This document shows, one piece after another, positions 7,301 to 19,300 of a stretch of DNA of 64,000 nucleotides. Source of the stretch: Verrucomicrobiota bacterium (GTDB lineage Bacteria > Verrucomicrobiota > Kiritimatiellia > SS1-B-03-39 > UBA6053); NCBI GenBank assembly GCA_020831635.1, contig JAFIGC010000004.1:1-64000 (forward strand). The letters run 5' to 3'. The number at the start of each line of letters is the position of its first letter. Positions within the stretch are counted from its first letter, which is position 1. The notes beneath the pieces were generated by a model that made no database searches, had not been told where the DNA came from, and saw only the letters and a list, made by a program, of their open reading frames with translations. Both the position numbers and the translations under genes were made by a program.

Positions 7301-10300
7301 CCACGTCTCCTTGATCGGCGGCCACCAAGCCGTTGACCATGCCGTCGCCGACGGATTGGGTGCCGCCGTTCGCGGTGAACTCGGTCACATTGATGGCCAC
7401 GCCGGTGAGGTGTACGGCATTCAATTCGGTGAGATAAATGTTTCCGAGTTGGGAGAGGGCCGCCAATTCTTCCACCGTGGTGGTGATGCGCCGATTGGCC
7501 ACGCCAATGTTGAGGCGGGCTTCGAGGCGGGCGCGGGTGGCGGTCACATTGCGCGAAGTGCCGGTGGCATTCACGAGGGCGCCGTTTTCGGAAACCGCGG
7601 AAACTTCCATGGCGGTGAGATTGCCGAGGGTGACATTGCCGCGACCGAAGACGCGCAGACGGCCTCCCGGCGTGCGCACCTGCGTCTGCCCAACCATGCC
7701 AAGGGCGCCGGTCACGGCGGACAGGGAAATGTCGCCGGGGGCTGCGGTTTCCACCGTCAACGCGGCCAGGTTCAGATTGTTTTGGGCGCGGAGGGTGATG
7801 TGTCCCGAATCGGAGAAGATGCCCGCGGCCACGTTTGCGGTGAGATTTGACGCGGATTGCAGGCGAATGCTGCCGGTGCCATCCGCGGAGACGGCCCGAT
7901 TGTTGCCATCGCCATCATTCAACGTGATGCTCCCGCCCAGGGTCAGCAGGACGATGTCGCCGTTGTCCGTGGTCCGCAAGTCGGCCCGGGTGGCTTCGGT
8001 GGTGTTTTGGGTGCTGCCGGTGGGTAGCACCCGGGTGGTCACCAGCTCCGTGGACGTGACGGTGATGCCATTGGTTTCGGAGAGGAAGATGCCGGTGCCG
8101 GAGCGCGCGCTGAGGGTATTCACGGCAATGGTAAGGTGAGAAGTGGCCAGCCCGATATTTTGGGCGGCCCAGAGTTGCAAGGCGGAACCGGTGAGATTCA
8201 GGCCGGAACCGGCGGCCTTGAGGATCGAGCCTTCCGAAGAACGGACGAAGAGGTTGCCGCCCACCACACTGCCGATGACCATATCGCCGGTGGAGGCAAG
8301 GCGGACCGGACCGCCGGGGGCGTTCACGCCGCCAACCGCGGGCAGAATCAAATCGCCCTCGCCCGCATCCAGATCCACCGAACCGGGGGAAGCGGTGGTG
8401 ACGGTCACGTTTTCGGCGATTTGGAGGCCATTGCCGCCAAGAAGGCTGATGTGGCCCGAGCCGGAGGAGACGTTGGCATTGAGCAGCAATTGGGTATCCG
8501 CATCCAAACGAATGTTGCCGGTGCCATGGGCGTTTACGGGCGCGCCGGCAGCGACGGTGACGGAACCTCCGGCGGAGACCAAGACGATGTTTCCATTGCT
8601 GCCCGTGCTCAATCCGCTTTGCTGGGGATCGTCCACGGGAGTGATGTCGGCGTCGGTTTTCACTTCAAACACGCCAATGGAAATGCCGCCCACGGTCACG
8701 TCGTCGTTTTCAAGCAGGTAGATGCCCCCGGTACTGGTGTGAACCGAGAGGGTGGCCACGCCGGTGGTCAGCGGGGCGGTGGGCGCGCCCACGCCCGCGT
8801 CCGCCTGAATGCGCAAGGAAGAGGCACCGAGGTTCATCAAGGAACCGGCGGCGCGCTGAACCGAACCATTGATGGAAATCAAGCTGACGTCCAAGGCCAG
8901 CACCCGCCCAAGGACAATGTTCCCGGCGGCCCGCAAGCGGGCGGCGGACCCCATGACGATGATTTCCGCGTCCCCGTGCATGGTGATGCCACCGGCGGCG
9001 GCGCGCACATAGATGGTCCCGGGAGCGGAGGCCAACACTTTCCCGGCGGCGCCGAAGGTGATGTCGTTGGCACCGCGCAAGGTGACATGTCCGGCGGCGG
9101 AACCGACGGCGGCGTTGACGATCAGATTCCCGGCCGCGTCGATGCGCACGTTTCCGGCGCCATGGGCGCTGACGGCGATCCCGTCCGCGTTCGCGCCATC
9201 GGTCAGGGTGATATTGCCGGAAGTGGTCCGCAAGACAATCGGGCCATCGCCTTCGATGGTGGCGAGATCGGAGAGCGATTGGGTGGGCAAGGCCTGCAAG
9301 GAGCCGGTATTCGTGACCCGTTGGGCTTCGATCACCACTTCATTGACGACAATGGCGGTGGAATTCACCAGGTTCAGTCCGAGCGGTCCGGCGACGGCGG
9401 CCACCCGGGAAACGTTGGTGCGGAAGGTTTGCACGACATTGGGATGCAGGGTGCCGACGCCGCCCGTGGGGGCGGTGAGCATCAGTCGCGAGGCCACCAC
9501 TTCGTGATTGAAGTTGGTGGAACCCGCCCCGAGAATCGCGCCAAAGAGGCTGCCGATGGCGGCCCGTCCGCCGGTTTGAATGCCGCCAAGCAGGACGTTG
9601 CCCTGGGCGCCCAAAACCACATTGCCGTTGTTGGCCACGAAGCGGGAATTGGCCAGGGCGTTTATCGCGCCGCCCGCCAAGCCGTGCACTTGGCCATTGC
9701 CGCCGGTACTTACAAGAATTCCGGTGGCGAGGCTGAGGTCGTTCTCGGCTTCCAAGGTGATGGTGCCGGTGCCGCTGCCCACGGGGGCGAACAAGGAGAC
9801 ATCTTCGGAAGCAGCCAACAGAATATTGCCGGCTTGGCTGGCGGTGACCGGATTGCCGGGCAATACCGTCAGGTTCCCGTCCACGGCCCGGGTGACGATG
9901 GTGCCGGCGGTGCCGCCGCTGACCAAGCCGGATTGGGGGTCCACCGAATTGGATTGGAGGGTCGCATCCGGTTGGACGATCTGGCTGACGGCGAAGGTGG
10001 CGCCGATGTTCAAGCCGGTTTCTTCGCGAAGGTAGATACCGCCGTTGAAGCTGTGCGCGGACACCGTGTTGACTTCCAAATTGAGCGGATTGGCGCCCGT
10101 GGCGATGGAAGTGCCGGCTCGGAACCTGGCGGTGTTGGCCTCCACGTTCACGCGAGTGGGATCGCCGTCGGTAATGGATCCGTTGTTGGAGGTGACCGAG
10201 ACCGAGGCGTCGGTGGCGATTTGGGACAGGACGATTCCGCCGGCCGCTTGGAGGACCACGTCACCGGATTCGGTGGACAGGGTTCCGCCCGCGTTTTGGG

Positions 10301-13300
10301 TGATGCCCGCGTTTTGAGAGCGCACGGTCATGGTGCCGGGTCCGCCCGTGGACACGGTGACGTTGGGTCCCATGGTGAGGGCGCCCATGGCCAAGAGGGA
10401 AATGTGGCCCTCAATGGCTTGGAGGTTATCGGAAACCATCAGGACGCTGCCCGTTCCGGTGGCGGAAAGCAGGACGTTGCCGGTGCCGGCGGCACTGACG
10501 CCGGGCGCGCCGTTGGAAGAGACGTTGATATTGCCGACGGCGGTGAGGGAAACCGATCCGCCCCCTTGGGAAAGCAAGCCAATCCGAGTGGAGATATTGG
10601 TGGAGCCAGGGGTTCCGGCAAGGTTTACGCGGTCAACGGAACCGCCCACGGCCCCTATTTCGATGGACATGGTTTCGGCGATGGCCAATGGGGCATCTCC
10701 GCTGACCCAAACTGCGATTTTATTTACCTGCGTATCCAGCGGATTGTAGGATGCGCCGAGCAATCCCACACCCATGCCCGCGATAATTTGCAATTGATCG
10801 GCCACGACATCCAAGTGGGTGTCGCCACCATCCAGCACCGCTCCCGAAGAACTTGACAGAGAAACCAATCCTTGAGGCGCCTCAATATTTGCCACGGTCA
10901 TGCCATTGGGTGCACCGGCACGGAGGTTCCCCTCGGCCGTTTGCATTTGGGTGCCGTCCTCCATGAAGAGCGTGTTGGAGGCGGTGACATGAATGTCTCC
11001 CGCCGTGGACAGCAAACGACCCGCGGAACCATCCCCGGCTCCCTGTGAGGATTCGGGTTGAATCAGGAAATTTGTCGCTCCCGACGTGGTCATGGTCAGC
11101 TCGCCATTTACGGTTTGCACGTTGGCGTACACGTTCATCGTACTCGCCCGCAGGAAGACATGGCCGTCCCCGTTCGTGGCCACGGCCACCCCGTCTCCGT
11201 TGCCGTCATATAGCGACAAGACGCCCGACTGGGTCCGCACCCGAATATTGCCGCCATCGGAACTGCGCAGGTCGGACTGGGCCGCCTCGGTTCGAACGGT
11301 CACTTCGGAGACGGTTCCCAACACCGAAACGCGATGGGCGGTGGCGGAAACCGCATTCACTTCGCTGCTTCCAACCGTATTGAAACGAATCAAGCCGGTT
11401 GCGTGGGCGGTGACGGTGTCGGTGATCAACACCAAGTGCAAGGCGTCGCTGCCGATATCCGCGCCCGACTGCAGGCGGGTGGCGGCGGCAATCACTTGGC
11501 TGTTTGGCGCACCCGCTTGCCGCAGGATGCTGCCCACGGCGGTCAAGGCGAGGGTGCCGTCGCCGGTTTGCATGCGGTTCACCGTGATCGTTCCGCCGGA
11601 AGCCAGAATCGCGTCCTCATCCTCCACGTCCACGACGGATGCGTTGGTTTGCGTGAAGTCACCGCCCGCTTCCACCAAGAGGGTGCCACCGGAAACGGTG
11701 AGGTCGGCATTGAGCACAAGGTCATCGCCGGACAGGAGTTGGGCGCTGCCGGAGGTCACCTCGGTTTCGCCATCCAAGGTGGCGGACCCGCCCGCTTCCA
11801 CGCGCAGGTTGCCGTTGACGGAGATGGTGGGATCGGTACCGGGAATGTCCTCAACCGTCAAATCTCCATCCACGCGCAGGACGGCGTTGCCATTGGCGGT
11901 GCGCAATTGGGTCTCGGTCCAAGATGGGGTGGTGGTGCTGCGGTCGGCCAACGCGGAGGCGACCGAAATTTCGGACTCGCCCACGTTCGCATCGCTCAGA
12001 TCGCGCAGGGCCAAGGTGCCGTTCAAGGCGGTGGCCGTCAAAAGATCCACGTCCGTGAACAAAGCGGCGTCTTGCGAGGCAAAGGAACCGACGGCAACGG
12101 CGGCGCGCAATTGCAGGGAGGCGGCGATGACGTTGGTGCGTCCGTCAAAGGAGGCGCGGATGATGGAAGCGGCGTTCGAAACGATGCGGACATGGCCGTT
12201 TTCGCTGGAGACTTGCGCAAGGGAGATGTTGGCTTGTGCATTCAGGAGGACGTTCCCGCCTTCGGCATCCATGGTCATGGAGGCGGCCATGTCCAGCAAG
12301 CCGCCGGCGGTCATGGAGATGTCCCCGCCACCTGAATCCACGTCTTTGGCCAATAGAATATGGGCATCGGACACAAAGGTGATGTGGCCACCGGCGAGAG
12401 ACACGGTTTCCTGCGTTTGAATGTTGCCGGAGGCCTGCACCCGCAGGGCGCCGTCGCCGGAGTGGGTGACCGAGCCGGAGAAGAGGGCGTTGCCATCTTC
12501 CACGGTGATGATGGACCAGCCGTTGTCCGCGTTTTGCACGAGTTCGGTCACTTCCAAATTGCCGCCGGAGGCGGTTTCGGTGATGACGATGTCGCCGCTT
12601 TCACCTTCGTTGAGCAGTTGCAGGGAACCGGAGTTGGTTTTGAGGTCGCCATCCAGGATGGCACCGATGCCGTTTTGGGCGCGGAGGACGATGTGACCGT
12701 CCGTGGACAAGTTGAGTCCATTGGTGGCGTGGGTGTCGAGAATGGCACCGCCAGGGGAGAAGACCCATTCTTCGCTTTCATTGAGCATGAAGCCGGCCTG
12801 GAGGGAAATGTTCCCGCCATCGGTGGAAGCGATGGCGGTGGCGCCAATGTCGCCACGGGCATACAAGGAGATGTCGCCGAATTCGCTGACGGTGGTGGCA
12901 TCGCCGCCCATGATGAGGTTGGCGGAGGCGCTCATTAAGCGGATTTCACCGGGGCCGACGGCTTCAATATGCCCGTCCTGGGTGAATTCATTTTCGGAGG
13001 TGACGGTGATATCGCCGCCGGTCAGGGAGCCGTCGGCATCCAAATCGAATCCGTCTCCGGCGTCAAATACGATTTGGCCGGTTCCGGTGTCCACGGTGCC
13101 GTGAATGAAAATGTTCCCGTCGGCGAGGCCTTCGACTTCCGTGTTGTCGGAGGCAAAGCCTTCTCCGCCGATTTCAAGATCGCCGCGGCTCAACAGGTAG
13201 ACGGGTTCCTCGGAAAGGGTGTCCCGGTTTCCGGTGAGCATGCGGATGGTCCCTGCGTCGTAGTTACGGATGAGGGGGTTTTCGAGGGAGGCGCGGTTCG

Positions 13301-16300
13301 CAAAAGCGCCCGCGAGGTCGATTTCGACATCGGTGATGGCGTGGATGCGGGTGGTTTCAGCGTCAAAAGTGAGGTCGCCATCGACGGTGGTAGTGATGCG
13401 CACGGCGCCGGATTCGGAGAGGATACGACCCACGAGGCTGATATCGCCCTCGGCTTGCAGGGAAATGTCCCCTTCCGGGGCGGGGGCAAGTTCGCCGACT
13501 TCCATGGCGCCGATCTCGGCGAGGTTGTTCACGAAGAAGGGAAGTTCGGAGGCGGCGAGGGCGTCGGCGATGGCGGCGACGGTGGTGTTGGCGTCGGCCA
13601 CGCGAATGGAGAGGAGGCGCACGCCGTCCACATCCAAGTAATGGGCTTCGGCGGTGCCGGGATCAAGATCGCCATCGGTGGCGTAGCTCACTTGAATGCC
13701 ATTGCTGACCACGCCACCCACGGAAGATTCCAGTATGACGGTCAGGCCGTTCGCAAGGGTGGTGGCATTGACGGCATGAACGGGATCGGCGCCCCCGGAG
13801 AAATCGACCGCTTCGAGGTTGAAGACTCCGGTGCCGTCGTTGCCCGGCAGGAGGCTGGCGTTGACGGGAGTTTCACTGGCGGAGCTGTTGATCACGCTGA
13901 TGAGCGTGTTCAGGGTGGTGACCCCGCTTCGCACGTTCAGAATCAAATGCCGGGGACCGGAAAGATAAACGGCGGTGGCGGAATCGTCGGTGATGGTGCC
14001 ATCGTCGATGAGGAAGGCCTTGATGTTTTCCAAGGAGGGAGATTCGGAGGCGGCCTCCAGCATGAAGTCGTTGTTGTCGCCCAAGGCGATGAATTCGGCC
14101 CGGGCGGGTCCGCCGGTTCCACCGGATGTGAGGGGGTACGCTTCAATTTGAATGGCGCCGAAACCCGATTCTCCCGACAAGAGGGCGGCGGTGAGGGGGA
14201 TGGAGGCGCTGTTGGGGCCGGTGTTGATGGCTTCCACATAAGCGCCGGCGGTCACGAAATCGGGATTGCCGCGCAATTCCAGCACTCGGGCCGTGGCATC
14301 GTAGCTGGCGGTGGCTTCGGCCAGTCCGAGGCTGGCATCGCGAATGAACACGACTTGGATGCCGTTTTCATCGGCGCCGAATTCATCGGCCGTCACGGAG
14401 AAATTGTTGTTGGAGCCGGCCATCACCAAGTTGGCCTTGGCTTGGACACCCACGGTGCCGCCGGACAAGAGGAAGCGAGTGGCTTGGATGGTGCCGGTGC
14501 CATTGTTGTTCGATCCATTGGGTTGCGGAACCAAGGCGGCGGAGAATGTGCCTTCGTCGTTTAACGCGGCGATCACTTGGTTCGCGGTGCTGACCCCGCT
14601 TTGAATGGTGATCGTCATCAAGTTGGTCATGGGATCGAAACTGGCCGCGGCGCCATTGGCGGGGGCGACCCCGGTATCCACGAATTCAAATTTGATGCCG
14701 TTGTAAAGATTCCCCCCCACGGTGGCGACCACTTCGAAGTCGTTGTGCGATCCCGTGGGGCGCAAAACGGCAGAGGCGGCGAGGTTGGAAACCAAAGTCA
14801 CGGGTTTGTCCCCCAAAATGTCGTTCAAATCGGAGGGCAAGAAAGACCCGGCCAATTCGGCGGAGAAGGGCAAGTCGTCATGGGTCATGGCATCGTTGAC
14901 GGTGTTCAACACGGTGCCGACGGTGGTGAAGCCGTGGTTGATCCAGATGTTGAGCAAGCCGTTGGCTTCATCCCACTCGACTTCGGCTTCGTTGGCGCCA
15001 TCGGTCAAGCGCCCGCCGGGGCCATCATCGAGGAGACGGACCTGATAATCATTGGCGGCCTCGCCCTTGACAAGGGCGGTAAAGCGGAGGGTGTAAAATT
15101 CGCCAAAGGGCTGGATGTCGGCCACGGCGGAGATGGGTTCGGCGCCTCCTTGGAACTCGCCGGCGATGTGGCTGACGACCCCCGCGTGACGTCCGCCGGC
15201 GGCGGCAAAGAGGGTTTCCGCGTCAGAGGGATGGGTGAAGACATCCGAACCATCCATGGAGCCGGACGCTTGAACCGCAGTGCCGGGAAAGTCCATGTCG
15301 GCGTTGATGGCATCGATGATTTCCTGCAAGGTACTGACATTGTTCCGGACAAAGACCTTGAGGATGTTTTCCCCGGGCAGGAATTTGGTGGTGGGCGGGT
15401 TTCCGTCCCGCAAGTCGGAATCGTCCTGGGCTTCGGAGGCGTCGATGGGGTTGTTGTCACTGCGGACGATCTCGAACAAGACGCTGAATTCGTTGCCCGC
15501 GGGTCCGGTGACATCGGAGAGAATGGAGATGGTTTTGTCGCCACCGGGGAAGGCTTCGATAACGGCGGCGACTTCATGGACATCCAAGGCGCCGGTGGTG
15601 GTGAGATTGATGGCGCCGGATTGTTGGGTGACCAAGCCGCCCAAATGGCCGGAGAAGGCGATGTCCACGGAGGCGTCGGGCCGCAGGGCGGGCACGGAGA
15701 AGCCGAGGTTGGTGACAACGAGGTCGCCGGTGTTGGCGAGATGAATGCCCAGGGGCCCGGTATGGGCGGCAATCCGGGAAACTTCGGTGGAAATGACGTT
15801 GCCGCCAATGCGGAAGCCGGAGGAGAGGATCAGATCGGTGGCGGTGATGCGGGTGGGTCCGCCGGACAGCTCGGTGTAAATGGAATCCCCGGCGATCAGG
15901 GCGGCATGTCCGGAGGCGGAGAGGCTACCGTCCAAACGGATGTCATCGCCGGCGCGCAGCAGGTAGGACCCGGTGCCGAAATCCATGGCGCTGTCCGCCA
16001 AAATCGAAATGGCGCCTTGGGCCTCCAAAAGGCCGTTGCCGCCGGAGGTGATGGCGTCGTCTTCCAAATCAATCAGGATGCCACCGCCACTCCGCAGGGT
16101 CAGGTCCCCTCCCCCGAGGGTGAAATGCCCCTCCCAGGTTTGATCGCCGTCATTTTGCCAGAGGACGGGGAGAGCTTCGGTCACCTGTAAGGTGGCGTCG
16201 GCCATATCCAACACATGGAGGTTTCCGGTGAGCACGGCGAAAATGCCGACACCCGTGCCATCCACTAGCGTGTCCTGTCCGTCTTGGGTGCGGGTGTCGT

Positions 16301-19300
16301 CCACCAAAGAAGCGGCGGGAAGCAGTTGCAGGGTCGTGACGGCGATGGCTTGACCGAGGGTCAGGTCGCCGTCGTTTTCAAAAGCAAGGGTGCCTTGGGT
16401 GACCAGCCCGGCGAGGGCGGAAATGGCGAGGCGCAGGGGCTGGCCGGGTTCGCCGAGGGCGCCAACCGAATCGAGCAGGAGGCCATTGGCGGTGATTTCG
16501 GTGGGCTCGGTTCCGGGAATGCCGATGACGGTGTCGGCATCGAGGGCAACATTTTCAGGGGTGGTGACCTTGGCCAAAGTCAGGACGCCGCCGGCGGTGA
16601 TGGAGATGTCCAGTTCGGCGGAGATGGCACTGCCCGCGGATTGGGTCAGGTCTTCGTCGGCGGACAGGACCAAGAGCCCGTGGGCGGAGGCGGCGACGTC
16701 GTTTTCATTGCCGGACATGGCGAGGCTGCCACCGGACATCACATGGATGGGGGAATTGCCGGATGCGGTGACGAGCCCGTTGGTGGCAAAGGATTCGGCG
16801 GAGGCCACGAAGATGCCCCCGGTGTTGGTTTCGGCGCGCAGGGTGCCGAGCAGAACCGTGAGGGACTGCCAGTCGTCCCCTGCCATGCCAATGCCGGTTT
16901 CGGCATAGAGGGAGAGTTGTCCGTCGGTTTCGAAATCCACGGCGCTTTCTTCGGAATCGGCGTCCACGATGGCGCCGGTGGCGGACGTGACGGTGATGTC
17001 TCCGTCTTCGGAGGATACTTTGGCGATGGTGATGTCGTCGTTGGCGGTGAGTTCGATGTCGCCATGGACGGTTTGGATGCGGGAGGCGGTGCCCATGAGG
17101 ATGCCGTCTCCGGCATCGAAGACGATGGAGCCAGTGCCACCGGTGGAGACGATGCGATTGGGGGCCAGGATGCCGTCCCCGGCGTCAAACACGATGGACA
17201 AATTCCCGGAGCCGGAAATCACGGCGTTCGAATAGGCGGCGATGGCCAAGGGGGAACCGGACATCATTGTGTTGTAAAGCGTGGCGGACGCGGAGGTGGT
17301 GTCGATGGTGAGGGTGCCGCTGTTGTGGAAGCGGAACAGGGTGCCGGTTCCGCCTTGCAAGCTGAGGGTGTTGACGTCGGTTTTGAACGCGGTGGCGGCG
17401 TCACTGGGTCCATTGACCCCGCCGCCCGCGACCACGGCGAGGGTGTTGCCGGCGACCACGATGCGTTCGGCATTGCCGCCGGCGGCGGCGCGGAGGGTCC
17501 CGGTCACGGCGCGGAGCCCGATGGCCCCGCCGGTGGAGACCGTTCCCAAGGTGAGGTTGTTTTGGGCGGAAATCATGATGGCTCCACTGCCGGTGGTGAT
17601 GGCGCTGGTGGCGGAGGCGAGGACGGAGCCGTCGGAACTGTTGACGGCGATGGTGCCGGCGCCGGTGGTGATCAGGTCACTGGTGGCGGAAAGGGTGATG
17701 TCGTTGGTGGCGCCCAGGGAAAGTTGGCCGCCGGAAGAATTCACGTTGCCGTCGAGATGCATGGCTTCGGCAATGATGGCAATGTTTCCACCGCCTTGGG
17801 TGATGACCGCGTCCTCCGAGGAATTGAGGCCCAAGGTTTCCGCCGCGCTGAACAAAATATCGCCGCCGCCGGTGTTCCGAACGTCGGAAAGGGTGGACAC
17901 GGGGTCTTCCGAGTCTCGGGAACCGTCTTCTTCGATGATTTCGACGCCAATGGGATCGGTGGTGTCAACAATCAGGTTGTTGATGTCGCGTATGGCGATG
18001 ACTCCGGCGTTGGTGAGGGCGGCCAAGCGGGTGGCGTCGATTTCCAGGGTGCGTTCCGTTCCCCCGGTGGGCAGTTGGCCGATTCCGGTTTCAGACTGCA
18101 GGCGAAGGTGGTGGGCGCGCACATTCGTGAGGGCGCTGTTCTGCGTGTCGCGAAGGAATCCGCCCGAGGTGATGGCGACATTGCCCCAATCTGACTGGGG
18201 CCCGGCGGTGGTGGCGGCATCCACTTGTCCGAGAATGAGATCGTCTTCGGTGGTGAGTACGACGTTGCCGCCGAGGCTGACGAGCCTTGCACTCTTGGAC
18301 ATTTCCAAGGTGGCTTTCACATCGAAGCGGATGTCGCCGCCGCCCGAGGAGACGGTCACTTCCTCGGCCCAGCCGGAGGACCCGCCGACCAAAAAGGTGA
18401 TAAGTCCGCCCTGGCCGCTGACATCGGCTTCGATGTTGAGGACGGATGAGGTTTCGACGCGGATGCCGGCGTCGGAGGCGGCGTGCAGGCCTTCGCCGTG
18501 AATGACGGTGTTGGCACCGAGACTGGTCAGGCTGACGTAGGCCTCGTCGTCCTCGGCTTTGTTGTCGATTTGCACGAGAAGTTGGGAGCGTCCGGCGAAC
18601 TGACGTATGACCACGGCGCCGTCATCTAGATTTTCGACGTCAAGGGCGTTGGCGCGGATGCGCAAGGGGTTTGTAGGCTGGCCGACACCGGTTTCGGAGA
18701 GGATGTCAAGGACATTGGCTTCGATATGGACACCGGGATTGCTTTCGAAACCGCGGAGATGGCCTTCGACTTCGATGGTGACGTCCCCTTCCGAACCGAA
18801 AAGGAGTTGGCCCACGGAGAGATTGCCGCTGAGGACAACGACGTCCAAGGTGTTTTCCTCGTCATCGGTTTCGGATTCGGCAAGATCGATGGTGGTGTTG
18901 CCGCCGATGACCCGGAAATCCTGGGCGCCGTTGGCGGTGATGGCGGAGAGGACGTGGAGTCCGGATTGCTCGATGATGCGGATTTCTCCCTCGACGGTGG
19001 AGTGGGCGTCGAGGGTGGCAATTTCGGTGAGGAGAATGATGTCGCCGGCGGCGAGGGCGGTGAGGTCGCGGGCAATGACGAGGCCCTCGGAGTTGGTTTG
19101 GTTGACGATTTCGCCCAGGGTGGCGGTCAGGTCAATGGTGGAACCTTGGTCGGGATCGTTGTTATCGTTGTTGTCGACTTCGATGAGTCCGTTGTTGCGC
19201 AGAAGAATGTTGCCTTCATGGGCAACGAGTTGGATGGCGCCGTCGCCCCACTGGCTGTCAAACTGCTCGTTGAAGACGCGAACTTGGCCGCCGGTGATAT

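Noticed and set aside
8136..10856. Plus-strand open frame of about 900 codons opposite giant 2 (also 5010-6755, 16284-18194)
   Set aside because: Same antisense effect over the solenoid coding sequence, with no recognisable protein features.
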